NCBI GenBank assembly: GCA_016782355.1
Contig: JADHYP010000093.1
Span: forward strand, 1-5,672
Origin: Candidatus Syntropharchaeum sp.
GTDB lineage: Archaea; Halobacteriota; Syntropharchaeia; Alkanophagales; Methanospirareceae
Direction of reading: 5' to 3'
Length of the DNA: 5,672 nt
Shown here: positions 1 to 5,388 of the stretch, piece after piece
Numbering within the stretch: position 1 is the first letter of the stretch
Layout of the letters: the number at the start of each line of letters is the position of its first letter
Program-made: the position numbers and the translations under genes
The notes under the pieces: generated by a model
What the model saw: only the letters and a program-made list of their open reading frames with translations
The model's database searches: none
Told to the model about the DNA's origin: nothing

Positions 1-1
1 C

Positions 2-1708
2 AATGACATTTCAATAAAAGTTCTCTCCATGAACGCAATACGACTGCCAGGGGAGGACCCGGCTGATTTCCTCTTCACACTAAGAATTATACCCACGCTA
101 CCAGTCCACAACTTCGACTCAGGAGAAGATTTTGCAACGATTCAAGAAGCGATAGACGATTTTGGTACAGAACCAGGGCATACAATTACTGTTGATCCGG
201 GAACATATAATGAAAATGTGGTCGTGAATAAACGACTAACCATTAACTCGAGTTCTGGAAATCCCGCTGATACGATTGTGAATGCATCAGTTTCAAACGA
301 CCATGTTTTCACTGTGACAGTGGATTACGTGAACATAAGCGGATTCACCGTGGAAAATGCAACTAGTTTTGGTATGGCAAGAATATCAGGAATATATCTA
401 TATAATGTAGAACACTGCAATATTTCTGATAACACCGTATCGAACAACGACATCGGCATCTTGCTGAATGGGTCAAGCTACAACAATCTCACGAACAACA
501 ACGTATCGGACAACGACGAGGGCATCTACCTGGAATCTTCGAGCTACAACACGCTCACGAAGAACACCGCTAACTCAAACACCTGGTGTGGCATCTTCCT
601 GTATGATTCGAGCAATAACAACAACATCACCTGCAACTGGGTGGCTCACAATGGCGAGAGTGGATTCCGCTTAACCGTTGGAAGCACGGGCAACAACATC
701 AGTTACAACAATATCATCGCAAACGGTGTTTACAACGAAACGAGCGGCGGTTACGAATGGCAGTTATACAACGATCAAGACGATGATGTGGAAGCGAAAA
801 ACAATTACTGGGGAACTGCAAATTCCGCAGTCATCGCAGCGGGCATCAAAGCTAATCCGGGAGCTGTGGACTTCGAGCCTTTTCTAACTGAGCCTGCACC
901 TTGTGCACCGGGTCTGCCATCATTACCCCCATACACACATACAGACGTCGGAGTTACTGTTGATATTAAACTTTCCGAGCCAGGCGAGATAGAGCATTTA
1001 TTACCACCGGGCACAGATATAAGCAACGCAATAGTAATTACCGTAAACGTAACAGACGATACCCCTGAAAATCCAACTGATGACGCCTATACAGATATAA
1101 CAATAAACGTAGGTGAACTCGATGTAGAAACATGCGAGGTCTTCAAAGAGGGGAGTGACTTCTTACCAGAAGTGGATGACGTGACAACGCTTCCCACGGT
1201 AAAACCACCTGGTGTTGCTTCATTCTCAAGGGATGTAGCTAACAACTCGGTTATCGTCAGGCTTTATGTTGGTGACCCGTTGCTTGGTGTGATTCCTCTA
1301 TCAATCGAAGGTGTATTCGATACCGACAAGGGCACTTACCCGAGCATAATGGGCACACATGAAGGCACAATCATACCTTCTCGTAACATCAGCGTTAGCA
1401 AATTGTACACCTATCCATGCGCTGGAACGGGTGGACACACCGAATACGTCAGGTTCTATGGAAACGGTTTAGACGTAAATAAAACATGGAACGGTTACGG
1501 AGGAGATTACCACAATATAATCTTTGACCCGCCAATTACACTGCAAGCAAACACACCCTACAACTACGAAATTAGAACTGGCTCCTATCCGCAGATAATA
1601 CATGAACAATGCCTTCCAACGGCAAATGGAACGATAAATTGCACACGATTCACCGACGCAAACGGGAAAACATACAACGATTGGATTCCCGCCATAAAGT
1701 TGGAATAA
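2..1708 (+). CDS. NosD-like parallel beta-helix surface protein, 5'-partial
   Basis: The frame is open from base 2; the first ATG (base 29) has no Shine-Dalgarno and no signal peptide follows it, so the real start is probably upstream. Residue numbers count from that ATG. Residues 28-75 are the typical pectin-lyase-like entry (DFATIQEAID, ITVDPGTYNENV). Residues about 100-233 are PbH1-type coils of 22-24 residues, rich in Asn and ending in NNYWG (258-262), the usual closing motif of archaeal NosD-like helices. Residues about 302-428 are a beta-rich, acidic linker domain I do not recognise. Residues 430-559 are a C-terminal domain shared with the Kelch protein at 3003-4505. There is no C-terminal membrane anchor. 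It has many N-x-S/T sequons, consistent with a glycosylated exported protein. Its role is probably surface carbohydrate binding or structure; enzymatic activity cannot be claimed. It converges on the ATP-grasp gene, 11 bp away. Confidence 0.85.
   Translation, partial: NDISIKVLSMNAIRLPGEDPADFLFTLRIIPTLPVHNFDSGEDFATIQEAIDDFGTEPGHTITVDPGTYNENVVVNKRLTINSSSGNPADTIVNASVSNDHVFTVTVDYVNISGFTVENATSFGMARISGIYLYNVEHCNISDNTVSNNDIGILLNGSSYNNLTNNNVSDNDEGIYLESSSYNTLTKNTANSNTWCGIFLYDSSNNNNITCNWVAHNGESGFRLTVGSTGNNISYNNIIANGVYNETSGGYEWQLYNDQDDDVEAKNNYWGTANSAVIAAGIKANPGAVDFEPFLTEPAPCAPGLPSLPPYTHTDVGVTVDIKLSEPGEIEHLLPPGTDISNAIVITVNVTDDTPENPTDDAYTDITINVGELDVETCEVFKEGSDFLPEVDDVTTLPTVKPPGVASFSRDVANNSVIVRLYVGDPLLGVIPLSIEGVFDTDKGTYPSIMGTHEGTIIPSRNISVSKLYTYPCAGTGGHTEYVRFYGNGLDVNKTWNGYGGDYHNIIFDPPITLQANTPYNYEIRTGSYPQIIHEQCLPTANGTINCTRFTDANGKTYNDWIPAIKLE
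419..691 (+). repeat. Tandem beta-helix coil repeats (about 66-69 nt units)
   Basis: Four consecutive coils (residues 131-152, 153-174, 175-197, 198-221) follow the pattern N-x-[IL]-[ST]-x-N-x-[VA]-x-x-N-x-x-G-[IF]-x-L. The first two are also similar as DNA: the 24 bases starting at 437 and at 503, exactly 66 bases apart, match at 20 positions. The phase equals one helix turn, so this looks like growth of the helix by unit duplication. Confidence 0.75.
1316..1705 (+). repeat. Shared C-terminal domain, copy 1 (inverted relative to copy 2)
   Basis: Encodes residues 430-559 of the beta-helix protein. It aligns without a gap to residues 371-500 of the Kelch protein, with 82 of 130 residues identical by hand count. 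Conserved blocks are GTYPSI-x-GTH, KLYTYPC-x-GTGGH-x-EYV, TWNGY, TGSYPQIIHE, DANGK and WIPA. Two conserved Cys (464 and 538) and several Trp/Tyr suggest a compact beta-sandwich. I do not know a family name for it. Confidence 0.85.
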
Positions 1709-1719
1709 AAATAGACAAA

Positions 1720-2982
1720 TTAAAAGGAGGAACGTCCTCCTTCTCTTTTTTTATTTGATCTGTGTAATCTGTGGTTAGTTATTACACCGGCTCTTATACG
1801 TTCGACATTTCTCATCGCTTCGGCAAAAGCACTTTCTCTGCTATTGCCAATCCCTATCCCCGTGGCTATGGGCTCCCCTGGCTTTATAATTCTGCCTATC
1901 TCCGGAATATCAACTATCCCCGCCCTATCTAAATCTAAATTTCCCATTACCACTCCTTCTTGCTTTGCAAATGCAATTGCCTTTGCGGCATATTTTTTTG
2001 TCATTACTCTTTCTACGAGTAAATCCGCTCTTACCGCTTTCATAGACGCATCTACTAAATTCAAATTTAGGCCCGTAGAAAGCTCAACGGTGTCCAGAGT
2101 TCCTTGAAACCTCGGATTCACTTCTATTACGAAAGGTCCATCGTCGGTAATAACAAAATCAATGCCGTTAGAGCCTACCAATCCTAATTTCATCGCTATT
2201 TCTTCTGCAATTTCACACACTTGCTCTGAAAATTTTGTTACAAACGGTGTGACGTTCCCGCAATAGACGAAGGGTCCGGGAGCGTAAAGAGAATCCAAGC
2301 CTATCAACTGCTCATTTACACTTACCGAAATTGCCTCTCGCTTAGACGAAATGAGCGATACGGAGGCATGTTTCCCATTTATATAATCCTGGAATAAGAA
2401 TCCCGGCAGTTGTTTAGCGCATCGAATCAACTCCTTTTCATTGTTACAAAAGAAATTAGCGGTTCCTCCACCACCGTAAGCAGGTTTTGCTACCACGGGA
2501 TAGTGCAAGTGCTCCGCTTTTTTTTCTCCTTCTCCTTCTGCTATTTCTCTGCCTGTATAAGTAAGAGGATGCGCGATGCCTAAATCGTCTAATCGTGATG
2601 CCAACCACGCTTTATTCGATACTTCTTTCGTCTTCTCCGGTGCGTTACCCAGTATCTTTCTCCTATCCTCAGCAGTTAAGAAACCAAAATCCGCGCTCTC
2701 AAATCCCGAGCCTATAATTATGCCGTCCATCTCATTTATCGCTCCTTCAAGGAGTCGGACATCAGCTTGAAGCTGAAGCGGGTTCAAAGGGAAATATTTT
2801 TTTGCACTTCTCCTCGTATCTACGTCGCCAAAGGCATCGGCGGCATACATCTCGTAGCCCGCTCTGCTCCCGGAACATACTATATGCCTGACGGAGTATC
2901 CTATTGCCAATATTTTAAAAACTATTCTTTCCTTTCCGGGTGTTTCTAAAATTGGAAACCGCTTTAGTTCCATCTTTATCAT
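1720..2982 (-). CDS. ATP-grasp superfamily carboligase-like protein
   Basis: 420 aa, cytoplasmic. The Rossmann-like pre-ATP-grasp domain starts at about residue 22 (FKILAIGYSVRHIVCSG) and includes AADAFGDVD (47-55). The ATP-grasp core has the nucleotide-binding lysine and Gly-rich loop KPAYGGGG (166-173), the adenine-contact strand FQDYING (197-203) and the metal-binding FVIEVNP (284-290, Glu287 and Asn289). All key residues are present, so it is probably active, forming an acyl-phosphate and then an amide or similar bond. It resembles the predicted ATP-dependent carboligases of methanogens (COG2232-like, by recognition only); the substrate is unknown. The first 23 residues are an extra leader, also found on the protein at 4957-5319. 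The start could instead be ATG at 2973, or TTG at 2910, which begins at the conserved domain. The last ~14 residues are basic and encoded by a terminator hairpin. It lies 20 bp after the Kelch gene, so co-transcription is likely. Confidence 0.85.
   Translation of the reverse strand: MIKMELKRFPILETPGKERIVFKILAIGYSVRHIVCSGSRAGYEMYAADAFGDVDTRRSAKKYFPLNPLQLQADVRLLEGAINEMDGIIIGSGFESADFGFLTAEDRRKILGNAPEKTKEVSNKAWLASRLDDLGIAHPLTYTGREIAEGEGEKKAEHLHYPVVAKPAYGGGGTANFFCNNEKELIRCAKQLPGFLFQDYINGKHASVSLISSKREAISVSVNEQLIGLDSLYAPGPFVYCGNVTPFVTKFSEQVCEIAEEIAMKLGLVGSNGIDFVITDDGPFVIEVNPRFQGTLDTVELSTGLNLNLVDASMKAVRADLLVERVMTKKYAAKAIAFAKQEGVVMGNLDLDRAGIVDIPEIGRIIKPGEPIATGIGIGNSRESAFAEAMRNVERIRAGVITNHRLHRSNKKREGGRSSF
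1724..1752 (+). terminator. Intrinsic-type hairpin terminator after the beta-helix gene
   Basis: A perfect 8-bp stem (AAGGAGGA / TCCTCCTT, 1724-1731 and 1735-1742) with a 3-base loop is followed by a T-rich run with seven consecutive T at 1746-1752. It starts 15 bp after the beta-helix stop codon. On the opposite strand the stem is followed by TTTTAATTT, so it may also end the ATP-grasp transcript. It lies inside the last codons of the ATP-grasp gene. A T-run alone can terminate in archaea; whether the stem contributes is not shown by sequence. Confidence 0.7.
2916..2955 (-). repeat. Shared leader-coding element, copy in the ATP-grasp gene
   Basis: These 40 bases match bases 5229-5268 at 32 positions by hand count, without gaps, and both lie in the same coding phase on the minus strand. 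They encode PILETPGKERIVFK here and PLLEIPVKERITFK in the other gene. Similarity resumes at the start codons (MxKME in both). Confidence 0.7.
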
Positions 2983-3002
2983 CTTTAATTAGAGCGGCTA
3001 TT

Positions 3003-4505
3003 CTATTCAAACTTAACCGCAGGAATCCAATTGTGATAATTTTTTCCGTTCGCATCAATGAACTCTGTGCAAGTAATCGTCCCTCCAGTTACGTTTTTAC
3101 TATACTCATGGATTATCTGTGGATACGAGCCTGTTTTAATGGTGTAATTGTAGGTTTCATTTGCCATTAGAGATATAGGGTTATCAAAAGAGATATTATG
3201 CCAATCGCTTTTGTAACCGTTCCAAGTTGCCGTTACATTCCAGGTCAAATTCCAAATTTTCACGTATTCAGAATGCCCACCAGTGCCTTCGCACGGATAC
3301 GTGTAAAGTTTATGCACAGCAATCGTCTGGTTTGGTGTGATTGTGCCATTATGCGTGCCGAAGATGCTTGGATAAGTGCCAGGACCTGTATCAAATGTCG
3401 GTGAAAGTAATTCGAGCTCGAACATAAAAAATGCATTTCCACCACAATCCCATGTTGATGGTGCACCTTGCCAGTAGTAGATATGCCCGTCAGCGAAACC
3501 CAATCTGTTTCCAACATAATTGCCTACGGGGCATGGAATGGACTCTAATTCTTTCCTTTCGTCTTGCAAAATGCTGTAGCGGTAGAAATTATATCCGGGG
3601 TCTTCTAAACAACTACCACCACCAAGGGCAAAAATGTAATCGCTGTATTCACTCAACCAATTTCCAATCCAGAGTAAAGAGGCACCATCTCCCACACCTT
3701 CGCTCTCAGGTATGGAACTCAAATCCTCCCACCTTTTTGTAAGAATATGAAATCGAGCAAAATCTTGGTTTGGAACTTTTTCCTGCCATTCCCCTCGCAG
3801 TGCATATAAGTATTCTCCACCTGTCCAGAGCAAAGAAGCCCCGTCATCGGTTGCAGTCCAATTAGTGTTACAAGGTAGCTCATTCAATGAATTATTAGAG
3901 ATGTTATAGTGAGCGAACACTGATTTGCGGTCTTTGTTACCTGTTATTGCATAAACATGACCATCGTATCCCGACCATGCAATAGCGTCACCAGCTCCTT
4001 GAGCGTGAGGAGTATCTGCCAGTTGTTCCCAGCTATTGTTTAATATGCTATACCGATAAAAAAGGCGGCGATTAGTATCGCTATATCTGCCACCAAGCAA
4101 TGCATAGATATAATCACCACTATCCCACGCAAGAGTTGCACCATTTCTAAATGCACCAGTTGGGACTCCTGAAATGCTTAGTGAGCTCCAAGCATCAGTT
4201 TTGGGATTATAATGCCAAAATGTTGGAACAGAGGTGACATAAAGGCATCTGGCGATATAGATATTCTTTCCAGTGCCAGCCACCGCTTCTCCGTAACCAC
4301 CTGCTGCCAGAGTATAAGCTTTCTTAACCCACTCACCCATTAAAGACAAGTTTGCTTCGGTTACAGCACAACTGTCACTACCGCTATCTAAAGGCAAAGC
4401 AGAGGCCATCGCTACCATAACTACCAAAAATAACAGACTAATCAACGCAGTTAGGTTCTCTATGATCTGTCCCCTCCCTTCCGGATGAAATACGCCCCTT
4501 TTCAA
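3003..4505 (-). CDS. Secreted Kelch-like six-bladed propeller protein with shared C-terminal domain
   Basis: 500 aa. The start is TTG at 4505: an in-frame TAG-TAA pair lies just upstream (ending at 4521) and a G7 tract sits 8 bases before the TTG. Residues 16-36 form a hydrophobic signal peptide, with likely cleavage after ASA (34-36). Residues about 68-365 hold six Kelch/galactose-oxidase-like units of 45-55 residues. They show the recurring pattern G-[AD]-[ASTD]-[LI]-x-W ... [DE]-x-[ILV]-[YF]-A-[LI]-x-G ... Y-[ND]-[IP] ... W-x-x-L (clear at 119-165, 166-211, 215-267 and 268-325). Residues 371-500 are the domain shared with the beta-helix protein and contain eight N-x-S/T sequons. There is no C-terminal membrane helix, so attachment, if any, must use the C-terminal domain or a partner. 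It is probably an extracellular binding or adhesion protein; I see no enzymatic motif. It is first in a likely unit with the ATP-grasp gene and divergent from the winged-helix gene. Confidence 0.85.
   Translation of the reverse strand: MKRGVFHPEGRGQIIENLTALISLLFLVVMVAMASALPLDSGSDSCAVTEANLSLMGEWVKKAYTLAAGGYGEAVAGTGKNIYIARCLYVTSVPTFWHYNPKTDAWSSLSISGVPTGAFRNGATLAWDSGDYIYALLGGRYSDTNRRLFYRYSILNNSWEQLADTPHAQGAGDAIAWSGYDGHVYAITGNKDRKSVFAHYNISNNSLNELPCNTNWTATDDGASLLWTGGEYLYALRGEWQEKVPNQDFARFHILTKRWEDLSSIPESEGVGDGASLLWIGNWLSEYSDYIFALGGGSCLEDPGYNFYRYSILQDERKELESIPCPVGNYVGNRLGFADGHIYYWQGAPSTWDCGGNAFFMFELELLSPTFDTGPGTYPSIFGTHNGTITPNQTIAVHKLYTYPCEGTGGHSEYVKIWNLTWNVTATWNGYKSDWHNISFDNPISLMANETYNYTIKTGSYPQIIHEYSKNVTGGTITCTEFIDANGKNYHNWIPAVKFE
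3006..3395 (-). repeat. Shared C-terminal domain, copy 2
   Basis: Encodes residues 371-500 of the Kelch protein and is homologous to 1316-1705 on the other strand. With copy 1 it forms an inverted pair of about 390 bp, its inner edges 1.3 kb apart, enclosing the whole ATP-grasp gene. The DNA is clearly related but well diverged, so the duplication is old or the copies came in separately. Confidence 0.85.
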
Positions 4506-4513
4506 CCTGATAG

Positions 4514-4520
4514 CCCCCCC
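4514..4520 (-). promoter_or_regulatory. G7 ribosome-binding-like tract before the Kelch TTG start
   Basis: Seven G in a row (minus strand), with 8 bases to the TTG start. It is the only Shine-Dalgarno-like sequence near an allowed start in this frame and supports the choice of TTG. A homopolymer of this length may slip in replication. Confidence 0.5.
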
Positions 4521-4561
4521 TTACTAAATTGTGGTGTTCACTACTATTTGCTGCATTATCC

Positions 4562-4570
4562 TTTAAAAAC
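4562..4570. promoter_or_regulatory. Bidirectional TATA-like box
   Basis: Contains TTTAAA, which reads as TTTAAAAAC on the plus strand and GTTTTTAAA on the minus strand. Using the usual archaeal spacing of about 26 bases, it would place a start site near 4593 for the winged-helix gene (about 19-nt leader). In the other direction it would be near 4540 for the Kelch gene (about 35-nt leader including the G7 tract). A purine-rich AGGAAGG precedes it on the minus strand, suitable as a BRE. This is an inference from consensus; no start site is known. Confidence 0.5.
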
Positions 4571-4573
4571 CTT

Positions 4574-4611
4574 CCTGTTCTATCGTGTGCACAACAGGAT
4601 TATAGGCACAC
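4574..4611. promoter_or_regulatory. Two interleaved inverted repeats, candidate operator
   Basis: Repeat 1 is CCTGTT (4574-4579) with AACAGG (4593-4598). Repeat 2 is GTGTGC (4585-4590) with GCACAC (4606-4611), which ends on the base before the ATG. Each is a perfect 6-bp pair, and their centres are 12 bp apart. They cover the predicted start site of the winged-helix gene, a normal place for an archaeal repressor. A self-binding site for the adjacent regulator is the simplest reading. Confidence 0.45.
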
Positions 4612-4887
4612 ATGAGGGACTTGCTAATAAGTGATAGGAAGAAAATAGAGATTTTGAAGGCTTTGTTAGATGGAAAAGTGCGTACATATTATAATCTATC
4701 GAGAGCTGTTGGAACGAATTATGACACGGTGAAAAAGAATTGTAGATTCCTGGAGCTTTTGAATTTCGTTGAGATAAACAAGGTAGAAAAAGAAGAAAGT
4801 GCATCCGGTGTGGCGTCTTACAGGGTTAGAATCACAGAAGACGGCTTGAAAGCAGCGAAGAACATCCACAAGGCTATGAAAACCTAA
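4612..4887 (+). CDS. Small winged-helix transcriptional regulator
   Basis: 91 aa. Residues 8-21 (DRKKIEILKALLDG) form helix 1, and 26-33 helix 2. Residues 36-49 (NYDTVKKNCRFLEL) form the recognition helix, about 51-73 a charged beta wing, and 74-89 a C-terminal amphipathic helix. The order and spacing (IL..L..G...Y..L....G....TVKK....L...  ...Y.IT..G) match small archaeal winged-helix proteins of the HTH_45/Sso10a-like kind, which bind DNA as dimers through the last helix. No ligand or metal site is visible. The start is the first ATG after a TATA-like box, and there is no strong Shine-Dalgarno. It is divergent from the Kelch gene. It may repress itself and perhaps the Kelch/ATP-grasp unit; that is inferred from position only. 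Confidence 0.8.
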   Translation: MRDLLISDRKKIEILKALLDGKVRTYYNLSRAVGTNYDTVKKNCRFLELLNFVEINKVEKEESASGVASYRVRITEDGLKAAKNIHKAMKT

Positions 4888-4940
4888 AAAGTGTGTTTTG
4901 ACCTTTCCTCCTCGACAAAACCCTTACTTGTTAAAGCGGA

Positions 4941-4950
4941 TTTTATTTTT
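4941..4950 (+). terminator. T-rich archaeal-type termination signal
   Basis: TTTTATTTTT lies 53 bp after the winged-helix stop codon, in the 69-bp convergent gap before the 120-aa gene. Archaeal RNA polymerase can stop at such runs without a hairpin. A weak GTTTTG/CAAAAC pair (4895-4900 and 4916-4921) lies upstream but has a 15-base loop and is not adjacent to the T-run. Confidence 0.4.
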
Positions 4951-4956
4951 CCTGTC

Positions 4957-5319
4957 TTAATCGTGAGCGTCATTTTGAACCATATCAATCAATTTCCTTT
5001 TCAACCTCTGAGCACCTTCTGTTAATTTCTCATCTATTTCTTTAGCGTATGCCCCGTATAGCAGACAAAACTCCTCCTGAAAATCTTCCCTCGCACTGTC
5101 TAAGGTGGGTGCATTCACCAATATATCCAGAGGTTTGTAATAAAAAATCCAGCCTTCACTCGATAACTCACCTTCCACCTGTATTGGTGATTTCCGCTTC
5201 AATATATCATTTTCACAGCAAATCTCTTTAAAAGTTATTCTTTCCTTTACAGGTATTTCCAGAAGTGGGGGCTTATTCCTTCTGTAACTTTCTGCTCTTT
5301 CTACTTCCATCTTCATCAC
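4957..5319 (-). CDS. Orphan 120-aa protein, HicB-like appearance
   Basis: Function not established. Residues 49-70 look like a beta hairpin (EGWIFYYKPLDILVNAP). Residues 72-92 form an amphipathic helix (TLDSAREDFQEEFCLLYGAY), and 97-114 a basic helix. The order 'x-GW-x-x-x-x-x-PL ... T-x-x-x-A-x-x-D-F-x-E-x-F' resembles HicB-type antitoxin-like proteins and a widespread archaeal family of small proteins, but this is recognition only. No HicA or other toxin is next to it; the neighbours are the winged-helix gene (convergent) and ileS (divergent). Residues 1-31 contain the leader shared with the ATP-grasp enzyme, here with an 8-residue insertion (AESYRRNK). The listed start is GTG 5319; ATG 5316 or ATG 5310 is equally possible, and the TATA box so close upstream favours 5310 with almost no leader RNA. 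Confidence 0.65.
   Translation of the reverse strand: MMKMEVERAESYRRNKPPLLEIPVKERITFKEICCENDILKRKSPIQVEGELSSEGWIFYYKPLDILVNAPTLDSAREDFQEEFCLLYGAYAKEIDEKLTEGAQRLKRKLIDMVQNDAHD
5229..5268 (-). repeat. Shared leader-coding element, copy in the 120-aa gene
   Basis: Partner of 2916-2955 (32 of 40 bases identical by hand count). The longest exact run is 13 bases (TATTCTTTCCTTT read on the plus strand). Confidence 0.7.
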
Positions 5320-5328
5320 TTTTAAGGT

Positions 5329-5340
5329 ATTTTATAATTA
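5329..5340. promoter_or_regulatory. TATA box between the divergent 120-aa gene and ileS
   Basis: ATTTTATAATTA reads as TTTTATAATTA on the plus strand and TATAAAAT on the minus strand. At the usual spacing, transcription to the right would start near 5361 (ileS). To the left it would start near 5306-5310, which fits a leaderless or near-leaderless start of the 120-aa gene at ATG 5310. Confidence 0.5.
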
Positions 5341-5376
5341 ACCTACTCTCATAAATAAATATCATAAATGTTTGAC

Positions 5377-5380
5377 GGAG
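5377..5380 (+). promoter_or_regulatory. Ribosome binding site GGAG deciding the ileS start
   Basis: GGAG lies 8 bases before ATG 5389. The earlier in-frame ATG at 5368 has no such site, so 5389 is preferred. Confidence 0.5.
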
Positions 5381-5388
5381 ATAGAGAC

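Noticed and set aside
419..727. Could the regular 66-base spacing be a CRISPR array?
   Set aside because: The repeats are imperfect, lie in frame within a beta-helix coding region and match one protein coil per unit; there are no unique spacers between identical repeats.
1844..2107. 87-codon open frame opposite the ATP-grasp catalytic region
   Set aside because: It is a hydrophobic-looking shadow of conserved ATP-grasp codons, with no independent start signals.
3431..3742. 103-codon open frame on the plus strand inside the Kelch gene
   Set aside because: It is antisense to a well-supported secreted protein, has composition typical of a reverse-frame shadow (His/Asn-rich, no domain) and no ribosome site.
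4523..4556. Ten-codon upstream frame (MQQIVVNTTI) before the Kelch gene
   Set aside because: Its ATG at 4556 lies upstream of the predicted transcription start near 4540, and it has no ribosome site.
4580..4804. 74-codon minus-strand frame over the winged-helix gene
   Set aside because: It is antisense to a coherent winged-helix protein and runs across the promoter region; no domain was seen.
4895..4921. GTTTTG/CAAAAC inverted repeat in the convergent gap
   Set aside because: It is only 6 bp, AT-rich, with a 15-base loop and no directly following T-run; too weak to call a hairpin terminator.
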